From assembly GCA_000421085.1 (NCBI GenBank), contig ATWE01000011.1, positions 124,001 through 188,000 on the forward strand: a DNA stretch of 64,000 bases, read 5' to 3'. Position numbers and translations under genes: made by a program. The notes under the pieces were generated by a model. That model had not been told where the DNA came from. It saw only the letters and a list, made by a program, of their open reading frames with translations, and did no database searches. How positions within the stretch are numbered: position 1 is the stretch's first letter; each line of letters starts with the position of its first letter. The DNA comes from Ensifer sp. USDA 6670 (GTDB taxonomy: Bacteria; Pseudomonadota; Alphaproteobacteria; Rhizobiales; Rhizobiaceae). Shown here piece by piece: positions 45,244 through 54,579 of this stretch.

Positions 45244-46362
45244 CTACCACTCGCTATTGGTATCAATATTGAGGTGGTAGCGCGTGTAGCGGCGTTCTCC
45301 TGTTCTGGTCAGGCCGCCGATTTCCACCAGCTCGTACAGATCACGCGTGGCGGTCGCGCGTGACGCCTTGGTAATGCTGATGTAATTTTCGGCGCTCAGC
45401 CCACCCTTGAAACCGTTGATCCCCTCGCGGAACATGCGGGCAATCGCTTTGCTTTGCCGCTCGTTAAGTTGGCCGCCAAGCCGCTCGTAAAAATGTGCTT
45501 TGGCGATGTAGAAATTGACCCGCCGCATCGTGGTCTGCTGGGCTTCCAGAACGGTTTGCGCAAAATAGACGAGCCAGTCGGTTATCTCTGTGCCTTTGTT
45601 ACTCGCCTCAAGCATGTCGTAATAGCGCTTGCGGTTCCGCTCGATGGTAAAGGCCAGAGAAATCAGGCTCGGCTGCCCGAGGCTTTGCGCCAAAGCCTTT
45701 TCAGAGAGCGCACGCCCTATCCGGCCATTGCCGTCCTCGAACGGATGAATGCTCTCGAAATAGATATGCGCCATGCCACTGCGGATCAGAGGCGAGAGCG
45801 GTGCATCCCCATCAGATGCCGTTTGATTGAACCAGGCAATGAACCTCTCCATCTCGGTCGCTATCTGTTTAGATGGCGGTGCCTCAAAATGAATTTTGGG
45901 CCGGCCAATACTACCCGATATCACCTGCATCGGGTCGCTATGGGCGCGGTACGCCCCGATCGTGTCAATGCGCCGCTCCCCGGCCATGACCATCCTGTGC
46001 CAGGCAAAAAGCGCTTCGTCGGAAAGCGGATTGGCAAAACCTTGATAAAGATCGACCATCATTTCCGCGATACCGCGCTCTTGCGGCGGAATATGCTGGT
46101 TATCGAAACCGAGTCCAAACTGATTGCGGAGCGAGGATTGCAGGCTGTCGCGATTGAGCGTCTCACCCTCGATTTCCGAGGTCTTCAAGGCTTCATCGCT
46201 GATAAGCTCGATACGGAGCGTGTCTCGCTCATCCGGCCGGACATGCCGATACGCACCAATGAATTCGCCCGAGCGCAACAGGAATTGCTTTTCGAACGGT
46301 TCAATCGCTGCCGCTTCAAACGTGAATTTTGGCCAATCGGCCTGCTGCCAGTTCCAGATCAT
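45244..46362 (-). CDS. Fic-domain protein, class II type with N-terminal DUF4172
   Basis: A 372-residue protein. The N-terminal DUF4172 region (MIWNWQQADWPKFTF) carries the inhibitory helix motif TSEIEGE near 63, matching (S/T)xxxE(G/N). The active-site loop is HPFEDGNGRIGR near 210, fully conforming to HPFx(D/E)GNGRxxR. The C-terminal 70 residues resemble a winged helix (ISITKASRATATRDLYELVE). Fic enzymes transfer AMP to proteins such as gyrase or themselves. The intramolecular inhibitor keeps this one off until needed. An inverted repeat overlaps its start codon, so autorepression through the C-terminal helix is plausible. It appears intact. Confidence 0.93.
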   Translation of the reverse strand: MIWNWQQADWPKFTFEAAAIEPFEKQFLLRSGEFIGAYRHVRPDERDTLRIELISDEALKTSEIEGETLNRDSLQSSLRNQFGLGFDNQHIPPQERGIAEMMVDLYQGFANPLSDEALFAWHRMVMAGERRIDTIGAYRAHSDPMQVISGSIGRPKIHFEAPPSKQIATEMERFIAWFNQTASDGDAPLSPLIRSGMAHIYFESIHPFEDGNGRIGRALSEKALAQSLGQPSLISLAFTIERNRKRYYDMLEASNKGTEITDWLVYFAQTVLEAQQTTMRRVNFYIAKAHFYERLGGQLNERQSKAIARMFREGINGFKGGLSAENYISITKASRATATRDLYELVEIGGLTRTGERRYTRYHLNIDTNSEW

Positions 46363-46394
46363 GAGTTATAGGGCGCCTCTCTATAACTCATGAT
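46358..46394. promoter_or_regulatory. 14-9-14 inverted repeat covering the Fic start codon
   Basis: Perfect 14-base arms, 46358-46371 and 46381-46394, are separated by nine bases. The inner arm contains the ATG of the Fic gene (46360-46362). Such a dyad could be an operator bound by the Fic protein's winged helix, or an RNA hairpin that hides the start codon. Confidence 0.75.
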
Positions 46395-46456
46395 ACCCGC
46401 AATATTTGAGTGATAGCAAGCTATTCTATCGCTCACGGCTTCGCCGAGTTCGTGTT

Positions 46457-47350
46457 CTAACGATCGAGGCCCCAAACGTCCGGGTTTCGTGCGAAGTACT
46501 CGATCAGCATCTCGGTGAGAACCCGTACTTTCCGCTCGGGATGCTGACCGGGCGGTCGGACGACATAGGCGCCCGCCGAAGGTGGCGGATAGCGCGTCAT
46601 GATCGGAACGAGTGCTCCGGAGGCCACATGGTCATACGTGATGCAATCGGGGAGCCAGGCGATGCCGAGCCCTGCCACCGCGGCGGCGGCGAGCGCCGCG
46701 GCGTTGTCCGCCTTGAACCTGCCCTGCGGCTGTACCGTAACGATCCTGTCGCCATTCATGAACTGCCAGGTTTCCGTCCCCTGCATAAGTGCCTGGTGGG
46801 CGACGAGATCATCCGGCGTCTGAGGTGAACCGCGCCTTGTGATATATTCCGGACTCGCGACGAGCTTTCCATAGATCGGCCCGATGCGCTTCGCGATCAG
46901 GTTGGAGTCCTGAAGGTACCCGACCCGGATCGCGCAGTCGAAACCCTCCGCGATGAGATCGACGAAGCGATCGCTGTAGGAGGTATGGATATGCAGCTTC
47001 GGGTGCTGATGCGCCATTTCCGCAAGTACGGGGGCGAAGTGGGTCGGGCCGAATGAAAGCGGCATGGCAACCCTCAGACGGCCGCGCAACTCACCGGTGG
47101 GGAAGATCGTTTCCCTGGCCGCATCGATCTCGGCGCTGGCTCGTGCCGCGTGCTCCCTGAACGTAATTCCGGCTTCTGTAAGCGCGGCGCCGCGGGTCGT
47201 TCGTGCAAGAAGCTGGACGCCAAGCTCCGCTTCAATCCGGAAGAGCCGCCGACTGACGATCGATTTGGAGACGCCCAGCCGGCGAGCGGCGGCCGATACG
47301 CCCCCGGCATCGGCCACTGCGACGAATGTCTGCAGATCTTCGATATCCAT
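46457..47350 (-). CDS. LysR-family regulator
   Basis: A 297-residue LysR protein with helix-turn-helix FVAVADAGGVSAAARRLGVS followed by KSIVSRRLFRIEAELGVQL. The effector domain has LRVAMPLSFGPTHFAPVLAE, FDCAIRVGYLQDSNLIAKRI and a C-terminal IAWLPDCI segment of the CrgA/AaeR-like subgroup. It diverges from the isochorismatase-family hydrolase gene with about 150 bases between, so it is the likely regulator of that gene. Confidence 0.92.
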   Translation of the reverse strand: MDIEDLQTFVAVADAGGVSAAARRLGVSKSIVSRRLFRIEAELGVQLLARTTRGAALTEAGITFREHAARASAEIDAARETIFPTGELRGRLRVAMPLSFGPTHFAPVLAEMAHQHPKLHIHTSYSDRFVDLIAEGFDCAIRVGYLQDSNLIAKRIGPIYGKLVASPEYITRRGSPQTPDDLVAHQALMQGTETWQFMNGDRIVTVQPQGRFKADNAAALAAAAVAGLGIAWLPDCITYDHVASGALVPIMTRYPPPSAGAYVVRPPGQHPERKVRVLTEMLIEYFARNPDVWGLDR

Positions 47351-47502
47351 CGGCGTTCCTCATTTCGCGACACAGCTTGCCTGACTATGGCACTACCGCA
47401 TCACCAGAGGGAACAGCAAATTGGGCCCAGGCAACGTCGCCCTTGGGCACGTGTCTCCCGTGAACCCATTGCCGTCCATAGCGGCAGAGAAAGGAAGTCT
47501 TG

Positions 47503-48156
47503 ATGACCCCTCGCAACGGCCTCGATTCGCTTCTTCGCCCCGAAGATTCGGTACTCGTTCTGATCGACCATCAGCCTTACCAGCTCGCGAACCTGAACAG
47601 CCACGATCCGCACATGGTGGTCAACAACACGACCGCGCTGGCGAAGCTAGCAAAAGCCTTCAATGTTCCGACCATTCTCACCAGCGTGATCGCGGCGCGC
47701 GGTGGACTTCTCTTTAAGCAGATCACCGACGTATTTCCGGACCAGGACGTCATCGATCGCACCTGGGTGAACACCTGGCAGGACGAGAATGTGGTGAACG
47801 TCGTCAAGGCGACCGGCCGCAAGCAGTTGATCATCGCCGGCCTGTGGACCGAGGTCTGCGTCGCAATGCCTGTCATCCAGGCCGCCGGCGAAGGCTGGGA
47901 CGTGACCGTGATCACCGACGCGTCGGGCGGGATTTCGAAGGAGTCTCACGAAGTTGCCATCCAGCGAATGATCGCAGCCGGCGCGAACGTGATGACCGTG
48001 ATGGCGCTCACCGGCGAATGGCAACGCGATTGGGCGCGCACCGAGCATGTCGAGGAGCTGACCGAGATTCTCATCCAGCACTTCGGCGGCAGCGGCGTCG
48101 CCTTCCTGTGGGAGCAGCAGCTCCTCAACACGCCGGTGCCGAGCGCCGCAGAGTGA
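47503..48156 (+). CDS. Isochorismatase-family cysteine hydrolase (YcaC-like)
   Basis: A 217-residue hydrolase starting at ATG 47503 behind AAGGAAG; a TTG immediately before it is less likely. The catalytic Asp is in VLVLIDHQPYQL, and the Cys in LIIAGLWTEVCVAMPVIQA near 117. The WDVTVITDASGG segment belongs to the YcaC subgroup, octameric hydrolases of unknown physiological substrate. The divergent LysR gene probably controls it. Confidence 0.9.
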   Translation: MTPRNGLDSLLRPEDSVLVLIDHQPYQLANLNSHDPHMVVNNTTALAKLAKAFNVPTILTSVIAARGGLLFKQITDVFPDQDVIDRTWVNTWQDENVVNVVKATGRKQLIIAGLWTEVCVAMPVIQAAGEGWDVTVITDASGGISKESHEVAIQRMIAAGANVMTVMALTGEWQRDWARTEHVEELTEILIQHFGGSGVAFLWEQQLLNTPVPSAAE

Positions 48157-48325
48157 TCTGAGCGGGATGACGAGATTCCTGAACGACGCTTTGTCAGCCG
48201 ATCGTTGGACGACCCTCGTCATCCCCATTCCGATGGGCTGCAAATCTTCCAAGAGATTCGCCGCCGCACCGGAACAAAGCGGAATGCGATTCGGTTGACT
48301 CCCCTGGATATGCAGGGAGTTAGCC

Positions 48326-49210
48326 ATGGCAGTCTCGGCACGAGCCCAATGGAAGGGCTATCTCCGATTTGGTGAAGTGACCGCGCCGGTGGCGCTATAC
48401 ACCGCCACGTCGACCTCCGACCGTATCGCTTTCCACACGGTCAACCGCGAAACCGGAAACCGGGTGCGGCGCGAGTTCGTCGATAGCGTCTCCGGCAAGC
48501 CGGTGGAAAAGGAAGATCAGGTCAAGGGCTACGAGATCGGCGACGAGCGATACGTGGTCCTCGAGCCGGAAGAAGTCGCCTCCGCCGTTCCGGAGAGCGA
48601 CAAGACCCTGCGGGTCCAGGCATTCATTGCCTGCGACGATGTCGACAAGGTCTATTTCGACAAGCCCTATTACCTGACCCCGGACAAGATGGGCACGGAC
48701 GCCTTTGCCCTGCTTCGGGAAGGCATGCGCAAGAAGAAGGTCGCCGCAGTCGCCCAAACGGTCCTCTTCCGCCGCATGCGCACCGTTCTGCTTCGACCGC
48801 ATGACAAGGGACTGATCGCTACGACCCTGAACTTCGACTACGAGGTCCGGAGCGCCAAGGAGGCCTTTAAGGAGATTCCGGACATCAAGATCGAGGGCGA
48901 GATGCTCGATCTCGCCAAGCACATCATCGGCATGAAGAAGGGCACTTTCTCCGCCGAAGAATTCGACGACCGCTACGAGGCTGCGCTCGCCGAACTGATC
49001 AAGGCCAAGCTCGAAGGCAAGTCGCTGCCGAAACGCGCACCGCCGAAGGTCTCGAAAGCCAATGATCTGCTCGAGGCGCTGCGCCAGAGCGCCGGGATGA
49101 AAAAGCCGCCAGCGGCATCGAAGAAGCGCGCGGGCAAGGAAAGCGCGGCAAAGACCAAGGCGAAAACGGCTGCAAAGAGCGCGCCCGCCCAGCGCCGCCG
49201 CGCCAGCTAG
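48326..49210 (+). CDS. ku: Ku protein, non-homologous end joining (first copy)
   Basis: A 294-residue bacterial Ku. The core beta-barrel opens WKGYLRFGEVTAPVALYTAT and continues with ITF-type segments VKGYEIGDERYVVLEPEE and YYLTPDKMGTDAFALLREGM. The C-terminal 60 residues are rich in Lys and Ala (KKPPAASKKRAGKESAAKT), the usual DNA-contacting extension. Ku binds double-strand ends and recruits LigD. A second Ku gene follows 17 bases later. Rhizobia often encode several Ku proteins; no LigD gene is in the window, so the ligase lies elsewhere. Confidence 0.94.
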   Translation: MAVSARAQWKGYLRFGEVTAPVALYTATSTSDRIAFHTVNRETGNRVRREFVDSVSGKPVEKEDQVKGYEIGDERYVVLEPEEVASAVPESDKTLRVQAFIACDDVDKVYFDKPYYLTPDKMGTDAFALLREGMRKKKVAAVAQTVLFRRMRTVLLRPHDKGLIATTLNFDYEVRSAKEAFKEIPDIKIEGEMLDLAKHIIGMKKGTFSAEEFDDRYEAALAELIKAKLEGKSLPKRAPPKVSKANDLLEALRQSAGMKKPPAASKKRAGKESAAKTKAKTAAKSAPAQRRRAS

Positions 49211-49227
49211 AGGGGATGAGGAAAACG

Positions 49228-50046
49228 ATGGCGCCCCCACGTCCATATTGGAAAGGCTATCTGAAACTCTCGCTCGTCACCTGCCCCGTTTCGATGATGC
49301 CGGCGACCAGCGAGTCCGAGAAGGTCCGCTTCCACACGCTCAACCGCAAGTCCAACAACCGCGTCGTCTCCAGATACGTCGATGCGGTGACCGGCAAGGA
49401 GGTCGACGAAGACGACGAGGTAAAAGGTTATGAGCGCGGCGAAAACGACTTCCTCGTGATCGAGGACGAAGAGCTGCAGAGTGTCGCTCTCGAAAGTGCC
49501 AGGACCATCGACATCGAGAAATTCGTTCCGCGCGATACGATAGAATGGATCTGGCTGGAGAAGCCTCACTACCTTACGCCTTCGGACGAGGTCGGCCATG
49601 AAGCATTCAGTGTGATCCGCGACGCCATGGTAGCCGAGAAGGTCGCCGGCATTTCCCGGCTCGTGATCGGCCGCCGCGAACGCGCCGTGATGCTGGAACC
49701 GTGCGGCAAAGGCATCGTCGTATGGACCCTTCGCTATGGCGACGAGGTACGCAAGCCGGAGAACTATTTCGCCGATATCGGCGATGGGGACAACGATCCG
49801 AAACTGATGAGCCTCGTCACGTCGCTGATCGAAGAGCGCAGCAAACCGTGGAATCCCGACATGGTCGGCGATCCCGTCCAGGAAAAGCTGCTCGAAATCA
49901 TAGAAAGCAAGCGGAAGTCTGCGAAGAAGGTAGCCAAGCCAAAAGGCAAGGAGGGAGAGCCGGTCCACGCCGGCAACGTCATCGACCTCATGGCGGCGCT
50001 CAAGGGAAGCCTCGAGAAAAAGAAACCCGGGGGCAAGAAGTCTTAA
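49228..50046 (+). CDS. ku: Ku protein, non-homologous end joining (second copy)
   Basis: A 272-residue Ku starting at ATG 49228 (MAPPRPYWKGYLKLSLVTCP) with AGGAAAACG before it; the ATG at 49216 is too close to the GAGGGG. The core segments VKGYERGENDFLVIEDEELQ and HYLTPSDEVGHEAFSVIRDA match the first copy, but overall identity looks moderate and its lysine-rich tail is shorter. The pair is cotranscribed, so a heterodimer like eukaryotic Ku70/80, or two alternative homodimers, can be considered. Confidence 0.93.
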   Translation: MAPPRPYWKGYLKLSLVTCPVSMMPATSESEKVRFHTLNRKSNNRVVSRYVDAVTGKEVDEDDEVKGYERGENDFLVIEDEELQSVALESARTIDIEKFVPRDTIEWIWLEKPHYLTPSDEVGHEAFSVIRDAMVAEKVAGISRLVIGRRERAVMLEPCGKGIVVWTLRYGDEVRKPENYFADIGDGDNDPKLMSLVTSLIEERSKPWNPDMVGDPVQEKLLEIIESKRKSAKKVAKPKGKEGEPVHAGNVIDLMAALKGSLEKKKPGGKKS

Positions 50047-50407
50047 ACGGCAAGGCGAGCGGCCTACGCCGCCGGAGCTATCCGGGTATCCCCGGAATCC
50101 GCATGTAGTTGTATAATTTCTCTGCTTTCGTTCCGAGGCCTGTTGAGATTCGGGATAACCCGGACGGCTTGTTTGATCTCCTCATCCCTGTGCTCGTCAC
50201 AGAGATGAGGGCCAGGAGAGACGCCATCACCCATCTCGCGGCAGCCGTCATAAACTCCAGATGAATCTCAATAGGCCTTAAGAAAATCGAAAGGCAGCAT
50301 CAGCAGGAACAAACAGGAAAGCGTTTCAGTTAGTTCGGTTGCTGGACTCTCGACGGCATTGAGCTTCTTCGAGATGTATCAGCACGTCGCCGCAGCAAGG
50401 GACAACT
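50047..50407. other. Ku-kup intergenic region
   Basis: About 360 bases with no gene. It holds the repeat element at 50136-50278 and, after it, the kup promoter region; AAGGGAC lies just before the kup start. Confidence 0.5.
50136..50278. repeat. 143-base element with 16-base terminal inverted repeats
   Basis: Ends 50136-50151 and 50263-50278 are inverted repeats with a single mismatch. Inside lies a 12-base hairpin with one mismatch (50181-50192 with 50198-50209). No coding capacity is present. The layout is that of a small non-autonomous mobile element or a composite rhizobial intergenic repeat. Confidence 0.6.
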
Positions 50408-52309
50408 ATGGCCGACTCCCTCGACCACGCACCGGCTCAAGCGAACAATCTGCCGCAGTTTCTGGCGCTGACGATTGGAGCAATCGGCGTAGTCTACGGC
50501 GATATCGGAACCAGTCCTCTTTACGCCTTCCGCGAGGCGCTGCGCCCACTCGGGGCAGGTGGTGTCGGGCGAGAAGAGGTTATCGGCCTCGTATCGTTGG
50601 TGATCTGGACGCTTACAGCCATCGTCACCATCAAATACGTGCTCTTCCTGCTTCGCGCTGACAATGATGGTGAGGGCGGCACTCTGTCCCTGCTGGCCCT
50701 GTTGCTGAAGAAGGGAACGAGGTATCCGGTCATGATGTTTTTTGCCGGCGTTCTCGGTGCCTCCCTGTTCATCGGCGACGCGATGATCACGCCAGCGCTG
50801 TCGGTGCTCTCGGCCGTCGAGGGGTTGAAGCTCGTGACGCCGGCGCTTGACGACTACGTCCTCCCGATCTCCGTCGTGATAATCCTGCTGCTTTTTGCCG
50901 TCCAGCCACGCGGGACAGGGGCGGTTTCGATTTTCTTCGGTCCGATCACCCTGATTTGGTTTCTCGTCATGGCGGCTGCAGGCATTGCGCATATCGGCGA
51001 CGATTTGGCGATCCTTTCAGCCTTCAACCCGCTCTATGCGGTCGGCTTCTTATGGAATGCCGGCCTCGTCGGCTTTATCGTGCTCGGCGCCATCTTCCTT
51101 ACCGTGACCGGCGCCGAAGCGCTTTATGCCGATCTGGGGCACTTCGGCCGGCGGCCCATCCAGTCGGCGTGGTTTACGGTCGTGTTCCCGGCCCTTGCAT
51201 TGAACTACCTCGGACAGGGCGCGCTGGTGTTATCCCACCCGGATGCCATCTCGAACCCGTTTTTCCTGATGTTCCCGAACTGGGCCTTGTTGCCGATGGT
51301 GGTTCTTGCCACTGCAGCAACGATCATCGCCAGCCAGTCCGTGATCACCGGAGCCTTTTCGCTCATACGGCAAGCGATTCACCTCGGCTTCCTGCCGCGG
51401 TTTGAGATCTGCTACACCTCGGAAACCCAGACGGGTCAGATATATCTGCCTTTGGTCAACACCACCCTCCTGATTGGCGTGCTCGCTCTCATGCTGGTAT
51501 TCGGCAGTTCCGAATCCCTTGCTCCGGCATACGGCGTATCCATCACCGGCGCGATGGTGATCGATACAATCCTTGCCTTCGAGTTCGTTCGGCGCCAATG
51601 GGGCTGGGCCGCGTTGACAGCTACAACGGTTCTGCTTCCCTTGTTCAGCCTTGAACTAGTCTTCCTTGGCGCCAACTTGTTCAAGGTTCAACACGGTGGT
51701 TACGTGCCGATCCTCATTGCCGGCGCCTTGATCACGATGATGTGGACCTGGCGGAAAGGCATCAGCCTGCTGCGGGAGAAGACTGCCCGCCATGACATTC
51801 CGCTTAGCCAGTTCATAGCCATGGTCGAACGAAAGTCCGAGCATGCTCCCGTCGACGTCCCCGGAACAGCGATCTTCCTGACCGCAACACCCGAGACGAC
51901 TCCGGCTGTTTTGTTGCACAACATCAAGCACAATCACGTGCTACACAAGCACAACGTCATCCTGACCATCAAGACCGCCAGGGTCCCGTACGTACCCGAG
52001 AAGGAGCGCTACACAATTACAAAGCTGTCTGACCGGTTCAGCCGGTTGGAGTTGAGATTCGGCTTCATGGACGATCAGAATGTCTCAAGAGCCCTGGCGC
52101 GCTGTCGAAAGGAAGGCTTTAAGTTCGACATAATGTCGACGTCCATTTATCTCGGCCGGCGCAAACTGATAGCGGATGCTCAATCAGGGCTGCCGCAGTG
52201 GCAGGACAAGCTCTTCATCGCCATGGCCGACTCGGCGATTGATCCAACCGAGTACTTCCATCTGCCCGCAAATCGGGTGGTCGAGTTGGGAGAGCAAGTC
52301 ATCATTTAA
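50408..52309 (+). CDS. kup: Kup-type low-affinity potassium transporter
   Basis: A 633-residue inner-membrane protein. The opening [20 protein letters not shown] near 18-37 is the Kup signature, followed by about twelve hydrophobic helices with [28 protein letters not shown] and [12 protein letters not shown]. The soluble C-terminal domain includes the [20 protein letters not shown] segment. It imports potassium, probably with protons. The start at 50408 follows AAGGGAC. It stands alone; rhizobia often carry more than one kup. Confidence 0.95.
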   Translation: MADSLDHAPAQANNLPQFLALTIGAIGVVYGDIGTSPLYAFREALRPLGAGGVGREEVIGLVSLVIWTLTAIVTIKYVLFLLRADNDGEGGTLSLLALLLKKGTRYPVMMFFAGVLGASLFIGDAMITPALSVLSAVEGLKLVTPALDDYVLPISVVIILLLFAVQPRGTGAVSIFFGPITLIWFLVMAAAGIAHIGDDLAILSAFNPLYAVGFLWNAGLVGFIVLGAIFLTVTGAEALYADLGHFGRRPIQSAWFTVVFPALALNYLGQGALVLSHPDAISNPFFLMFPNWALLPMVVLATAATIIASQSVITGAFSLIRQAIHLGFLPRFEICYTSETQTGQIYLPLVNTTLLIGVLALMLVFGSSESLAPAYGVSITGAMVIDTILAFEFVRRQWGWAALTATTVLLPLFSLELVFLGANLFKVQHGGYVPILIAGALITMMWTWRKGISLLREKTARHDIPLSQFIAMVERKSEHAPVDVPGTAIFLTATPETTPAVLLHNIKHNHVLHKHNVILTIKTARVPYVPEKERYTITKLSDRFSRLELRFGFMDDQNVSRALARCRKEGFKFDIMSTSIYLGRRKLIADAQSGLPQWQDKLFIAMADSAIDPTEYFHLPANRVVELGEQVII

Positions 52310-52434
52310 GCCCTGAAGGGATTCGCTGGAGTCTATAACGGCTGCACTGCGCAGGTCTGCCGACGCGGGCGCGTACCGCCTTGGCAACCCCTCCTCACAG
52401 GTCTAGATTACCACCCGCGGCGAGGGAGGCACTG

Positions 52435-53235
52435 ATGACATCAAGCTTCAACGTGCATGATGCAGCCGGCTATGAGCAGCTTATGGGCCGCTGGAGCCGG
52501 AAACTTGCGCCGAAATTCATCGATTTTGCCGGCGTCGCGGATGGCGAAAAAGTTTTGGATGTCGGCTGCGGCACCGGCAGTCTCACCTTCGCGCTCGCCG
52601 AGGCCGCCAGGCTCGAAGAGATCGCGGCGATCGACTATTCGCCCGTCTTCGTGGAGGAGGCAGCCCGGCGGAATACCGACCCGCGCATAAAGATAAGAGA
52701 AGCGGATGCCTGCGACCTGCCGTTCGAAGACCGGGCCTTCGACCGTGCCTTCGCCCTTCTCGTGCTCCATTTCGTCCCCGAAGCGGACAAGGCGGTGGCG
52801 GAGATGCGTCGCGTGGTGCGTCCGGGCGGCATCGTCGCGGCGGCGGTGTGGGACCATCTCGGCGGAATGCCCGGCATGCGCATGATGGTCGACACGGTGG
52901 CGGCGCTCAGCGAAGGCGGGCGCCAGCTTCGCGCCCGCTACTGCTTCCAGCCGATGATGCATCCGGGAGAAATGAAGCGGACATTTGTCGAGCAGGGTCT
53001 CGCGAATGTTACGGAAACCGAGCTGATGATCCGCATGGATTACCGGAACTTCGACGATTACTGGGCGCCGATCGGCGCCGGCGAAGGGCCGCTCGGAAAA
53101 TATGCGGCAACGCTCGATGCGGAAGAGCGGGCGCGCACCGGTGCCGCCGTGCGCGACGCCTACGAGGCCGGCCGGCCCGACGGGCCGCGCTCCTTTGCGA
53201 ACGTCGCCTGGGCCTGCCGGGGCACAGTTCCGTGA
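52435..53235 (+). CDS. Class I SAM-dependent methyltransferase
   Basis: A 266-residue enzyme from ATG 52435 behind GAGGGAGG. The SAM motif is VLDVGCGTGSLTFALAE near 40-56, followed by the acidic residue in IAAIDYSPVF, motif II ACDLPFEDRAFD and motif III MRRVVRPGGIVAAAVWD. It belongs to the UbiE/MenG-like Methyltransf_11/25 group. Substrate is unknown, since the gene is alone. A large palindrome lies after its stop. Confidence 0.9.
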   Translation: MTSSFNVHDAAGYEQLMGRWSRKLAPKFIDFAGVADGEKVLDVGCGTGSLTFALAEAARLEEIAAIDYSPVFVEEAARRNTDPRIKIREADACDLPFEDRAFDRAFALLVLHFVPEADKAVAEMRRVVRPGGIVAAAVWDHLGGMPGMRMMVDTVAALSEGGRQLRARYCFQPMMHPGEMKRTFVEQGLANVTETELMIRMDYRNFDDYWAPIGAGEGPLGKYAATLDAEERARTGAAVRDAYEAGRPDGPRSFANVAWACRGTVP

Positions 53236-53306
53236 TCGAGCCGCACGCTATCGCGTGCACTGACATGCTCAGCCGGTCCGCTCGGCCGGCATAGGCACAC
53301 GACCTA

Positions 53307-53356
53307 CTGCATGTGTTGTCCTTTGATCGTAACCGATCAAAGGACAACACATGCAG
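53307..53356. terminator. Perfect 23-base palindrome after the methyltransferase gene
   Basis: Arms 53307-53329 and 53334-53356 are perfectly complementary with a TAAC loop. It is 70 bases after the methyltransferase stop and can form a very stable stem. No T-run follows, so function as a terminator is a guess; it may equally be a dispersed repeat or a protein-binding site. Confidence 0.6.
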
Positions 53357-53361
53357 CAGAT

Positions 53362-53505
53362 CAAAGTGCTACAGCGACCTTTGCGCGTCTGATAAGACGC
53401 GCGGCGCTGTAGAACGCTTCACCGTTCGTCGAAAGTGAAGCGCTCTAACGTTTCGAAAATACGCTTCCGCACGGAAAACCGTTACACACTTTTCCTGGAA
53501 GCGCT
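53362..53505. repeat. Dispersed rhizobial palindromic elements (RIME-like)
   Basis: 53369-53412 is a nested palindrome: outer arms CTACAGCG/CGCTGTAG and inner arms 53383-53390/53395-53402 around GATA. A second unit follows (GCACGGAAAACCGTTACACA region, about 53470-53505). Fragments with the same sequence occur at 14927-14943, near 23946 and near 58160-58190, showing that it is dispersed. Confidence 0.65.
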
Positions 53506-53781
53506 CTAATGCAGAACAGGCGGCGCTTCACGCCGGAACAGCGCGATCAGCGAGATACCGTGTTGCAGAAGAAGTTCCGCGGCCGGCAAATCCATCGTCG
53601 CGACGTCTTCGGCGCAACCGCTGATAATTCTGGCGAGACTGATCGAGTTTGCTGCAAACCGATCATCGCCGATTTCCTGTGCCTCGTCCGCGGTGGCCTC
53701 AAGTGCGTCCGCTACGAGTGTCATCAGGTTGGCGCGCTCGCGAGGCGTCATCTCATTCAGGGTCTTGGCAGAATCCCGCAT
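53506..53781 (-). CDS. Small conserved hypothetical protein
   Basis: A 91-residue acidic helical protein from ATG 53781, preceded by AAGGAG. It opens MRDSAKTLNEMTPRERANLM, continues with ALEATADEAQEIGDDRFAAN and ends in a hydrophobic helix (AAELLLQHGISLIALF). No family is recognised. The good binding site and codon use support a real gene. Confidence 0.6.
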   Translation of the reverse strand: MRDSAKTLNEMTPRERANLMTLVADALEATADEAQEIGDDRFAANSISLARIISGCAEDVATMDLPAAELLLQHGISLIALFRREAPPVLH

Positions 53782-54131
53782 TGCTGGCTCCTTTAATCGT
53801 TAAGGCGGCCTCCGCAGGCGCGGCCGGTCGGCCGGGCGGACGTATGCCACGTTTATTGTTGGAGTACGGGTCGAAGCTTTCATTGCATAGATCGGTATCA
53901 GGCACGGCGAATGCAAGGAATGGCTACTATGCGGCTACCGCATGCCCGGTTGGCTACCGGCAACCACTGACCGAATGTTGCATGAACAAGGGCGGTGACT
54001 GTCCACGTCTTCGGAGCGGGACGAGGAGAACTGCGTGCGGTTTTCCGTCCGCATGCCGCCCTGCCTATTAGAATCGATTACCTCCGTGATTCTAGGCCCA
54101 TCCGACCTGAAATCATAGTGATCTAAGAGGC
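53782..54131. other. Intergenic region without recognised gene
   Basis: About 350 bases. A six-base hairpin (AGAATC 54070-54075 with GATTCT 54088-54093) and a GCGGTTTTCCG segment near 54038 look like pieces of dispersed rhizobial repeats. Nothing coding is supported. Confidence 0.45.
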
Positions 54132-54497
54132 CTATCCCCCTCCCCGCTCCAACCACGCCTTCAGCGCAACCGCATTGTTATGCGCCTCGTCGCGCGCCGC
54201 ATAAAGCAGCGTCAGCGGCCCCTCTCTCAACCGTTCGCGCAACTCCGCCACCGCCGCCGCCTGCGCCGCCCCTCTCTCGAGCTCCTCCGCATAGGCGACG
54301 CAGAACGCATCCCAATCCTCCGGCTTTCCATGAAACCGCTTGCGCAGCGCGTCGCTCGGCGCGATGTCCTTGAGCCAGAGGTCGATGCCAGCCTTTTCCT
54401 TGGTGACGCCGCGCGGCCATAGCCGGTCGACGAGGATGCGCGTCCCGTCGGACGCTTCGAGCGGCTGGTAGACGCGCTTCAACTGGAGTGATGTCAT
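54132..54497 (-). CDS. DUF488 family protein
   Basis: A 121-residue protein starting at ATG 54497 (MTSLQLKRVYQPLEASDGTR). The DUF488 pattern is clear: ILVDRLWPRGVTKEKAGID, then WLKDIAPSDALRKRFHGKPE and the C-terminal LTLLYAARDEAHNNAVALK. The family is widespread in the cytosol and has no assigned reaction. It lies alone between intergenic repeats and an EF-hand gene on the same strand. Confidence 0.92.
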   Translation of the reverse strand: MTSLQLKRVYQPLEASDGTRILVDRLWPRGVTKEKAGIDLWLKDIAPSDALRKRFHGKPEDWDAFCVAYAEELERGAAQAAAVAELRERLREGPLTLLYAARDEAHNNAVALKAWLERGGG

Positions 54498-54579
54498 AGG
54501 GTCCCCACGAGACGGGCCGGGGCGGCCGTAGCCGTCCCCGGGGAGGAAAACTGCTTTCATCCAGCGTAGCGGAGCCTTC

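Noticed and set aside
48326..50046. Complete Ku-LigD end-joining operon
   Set aside because: Only the two Ku genes are present. The flanking genes are a hydrolase and a potassium transporter, and no ligase or polymerase domain is encoded in the window.
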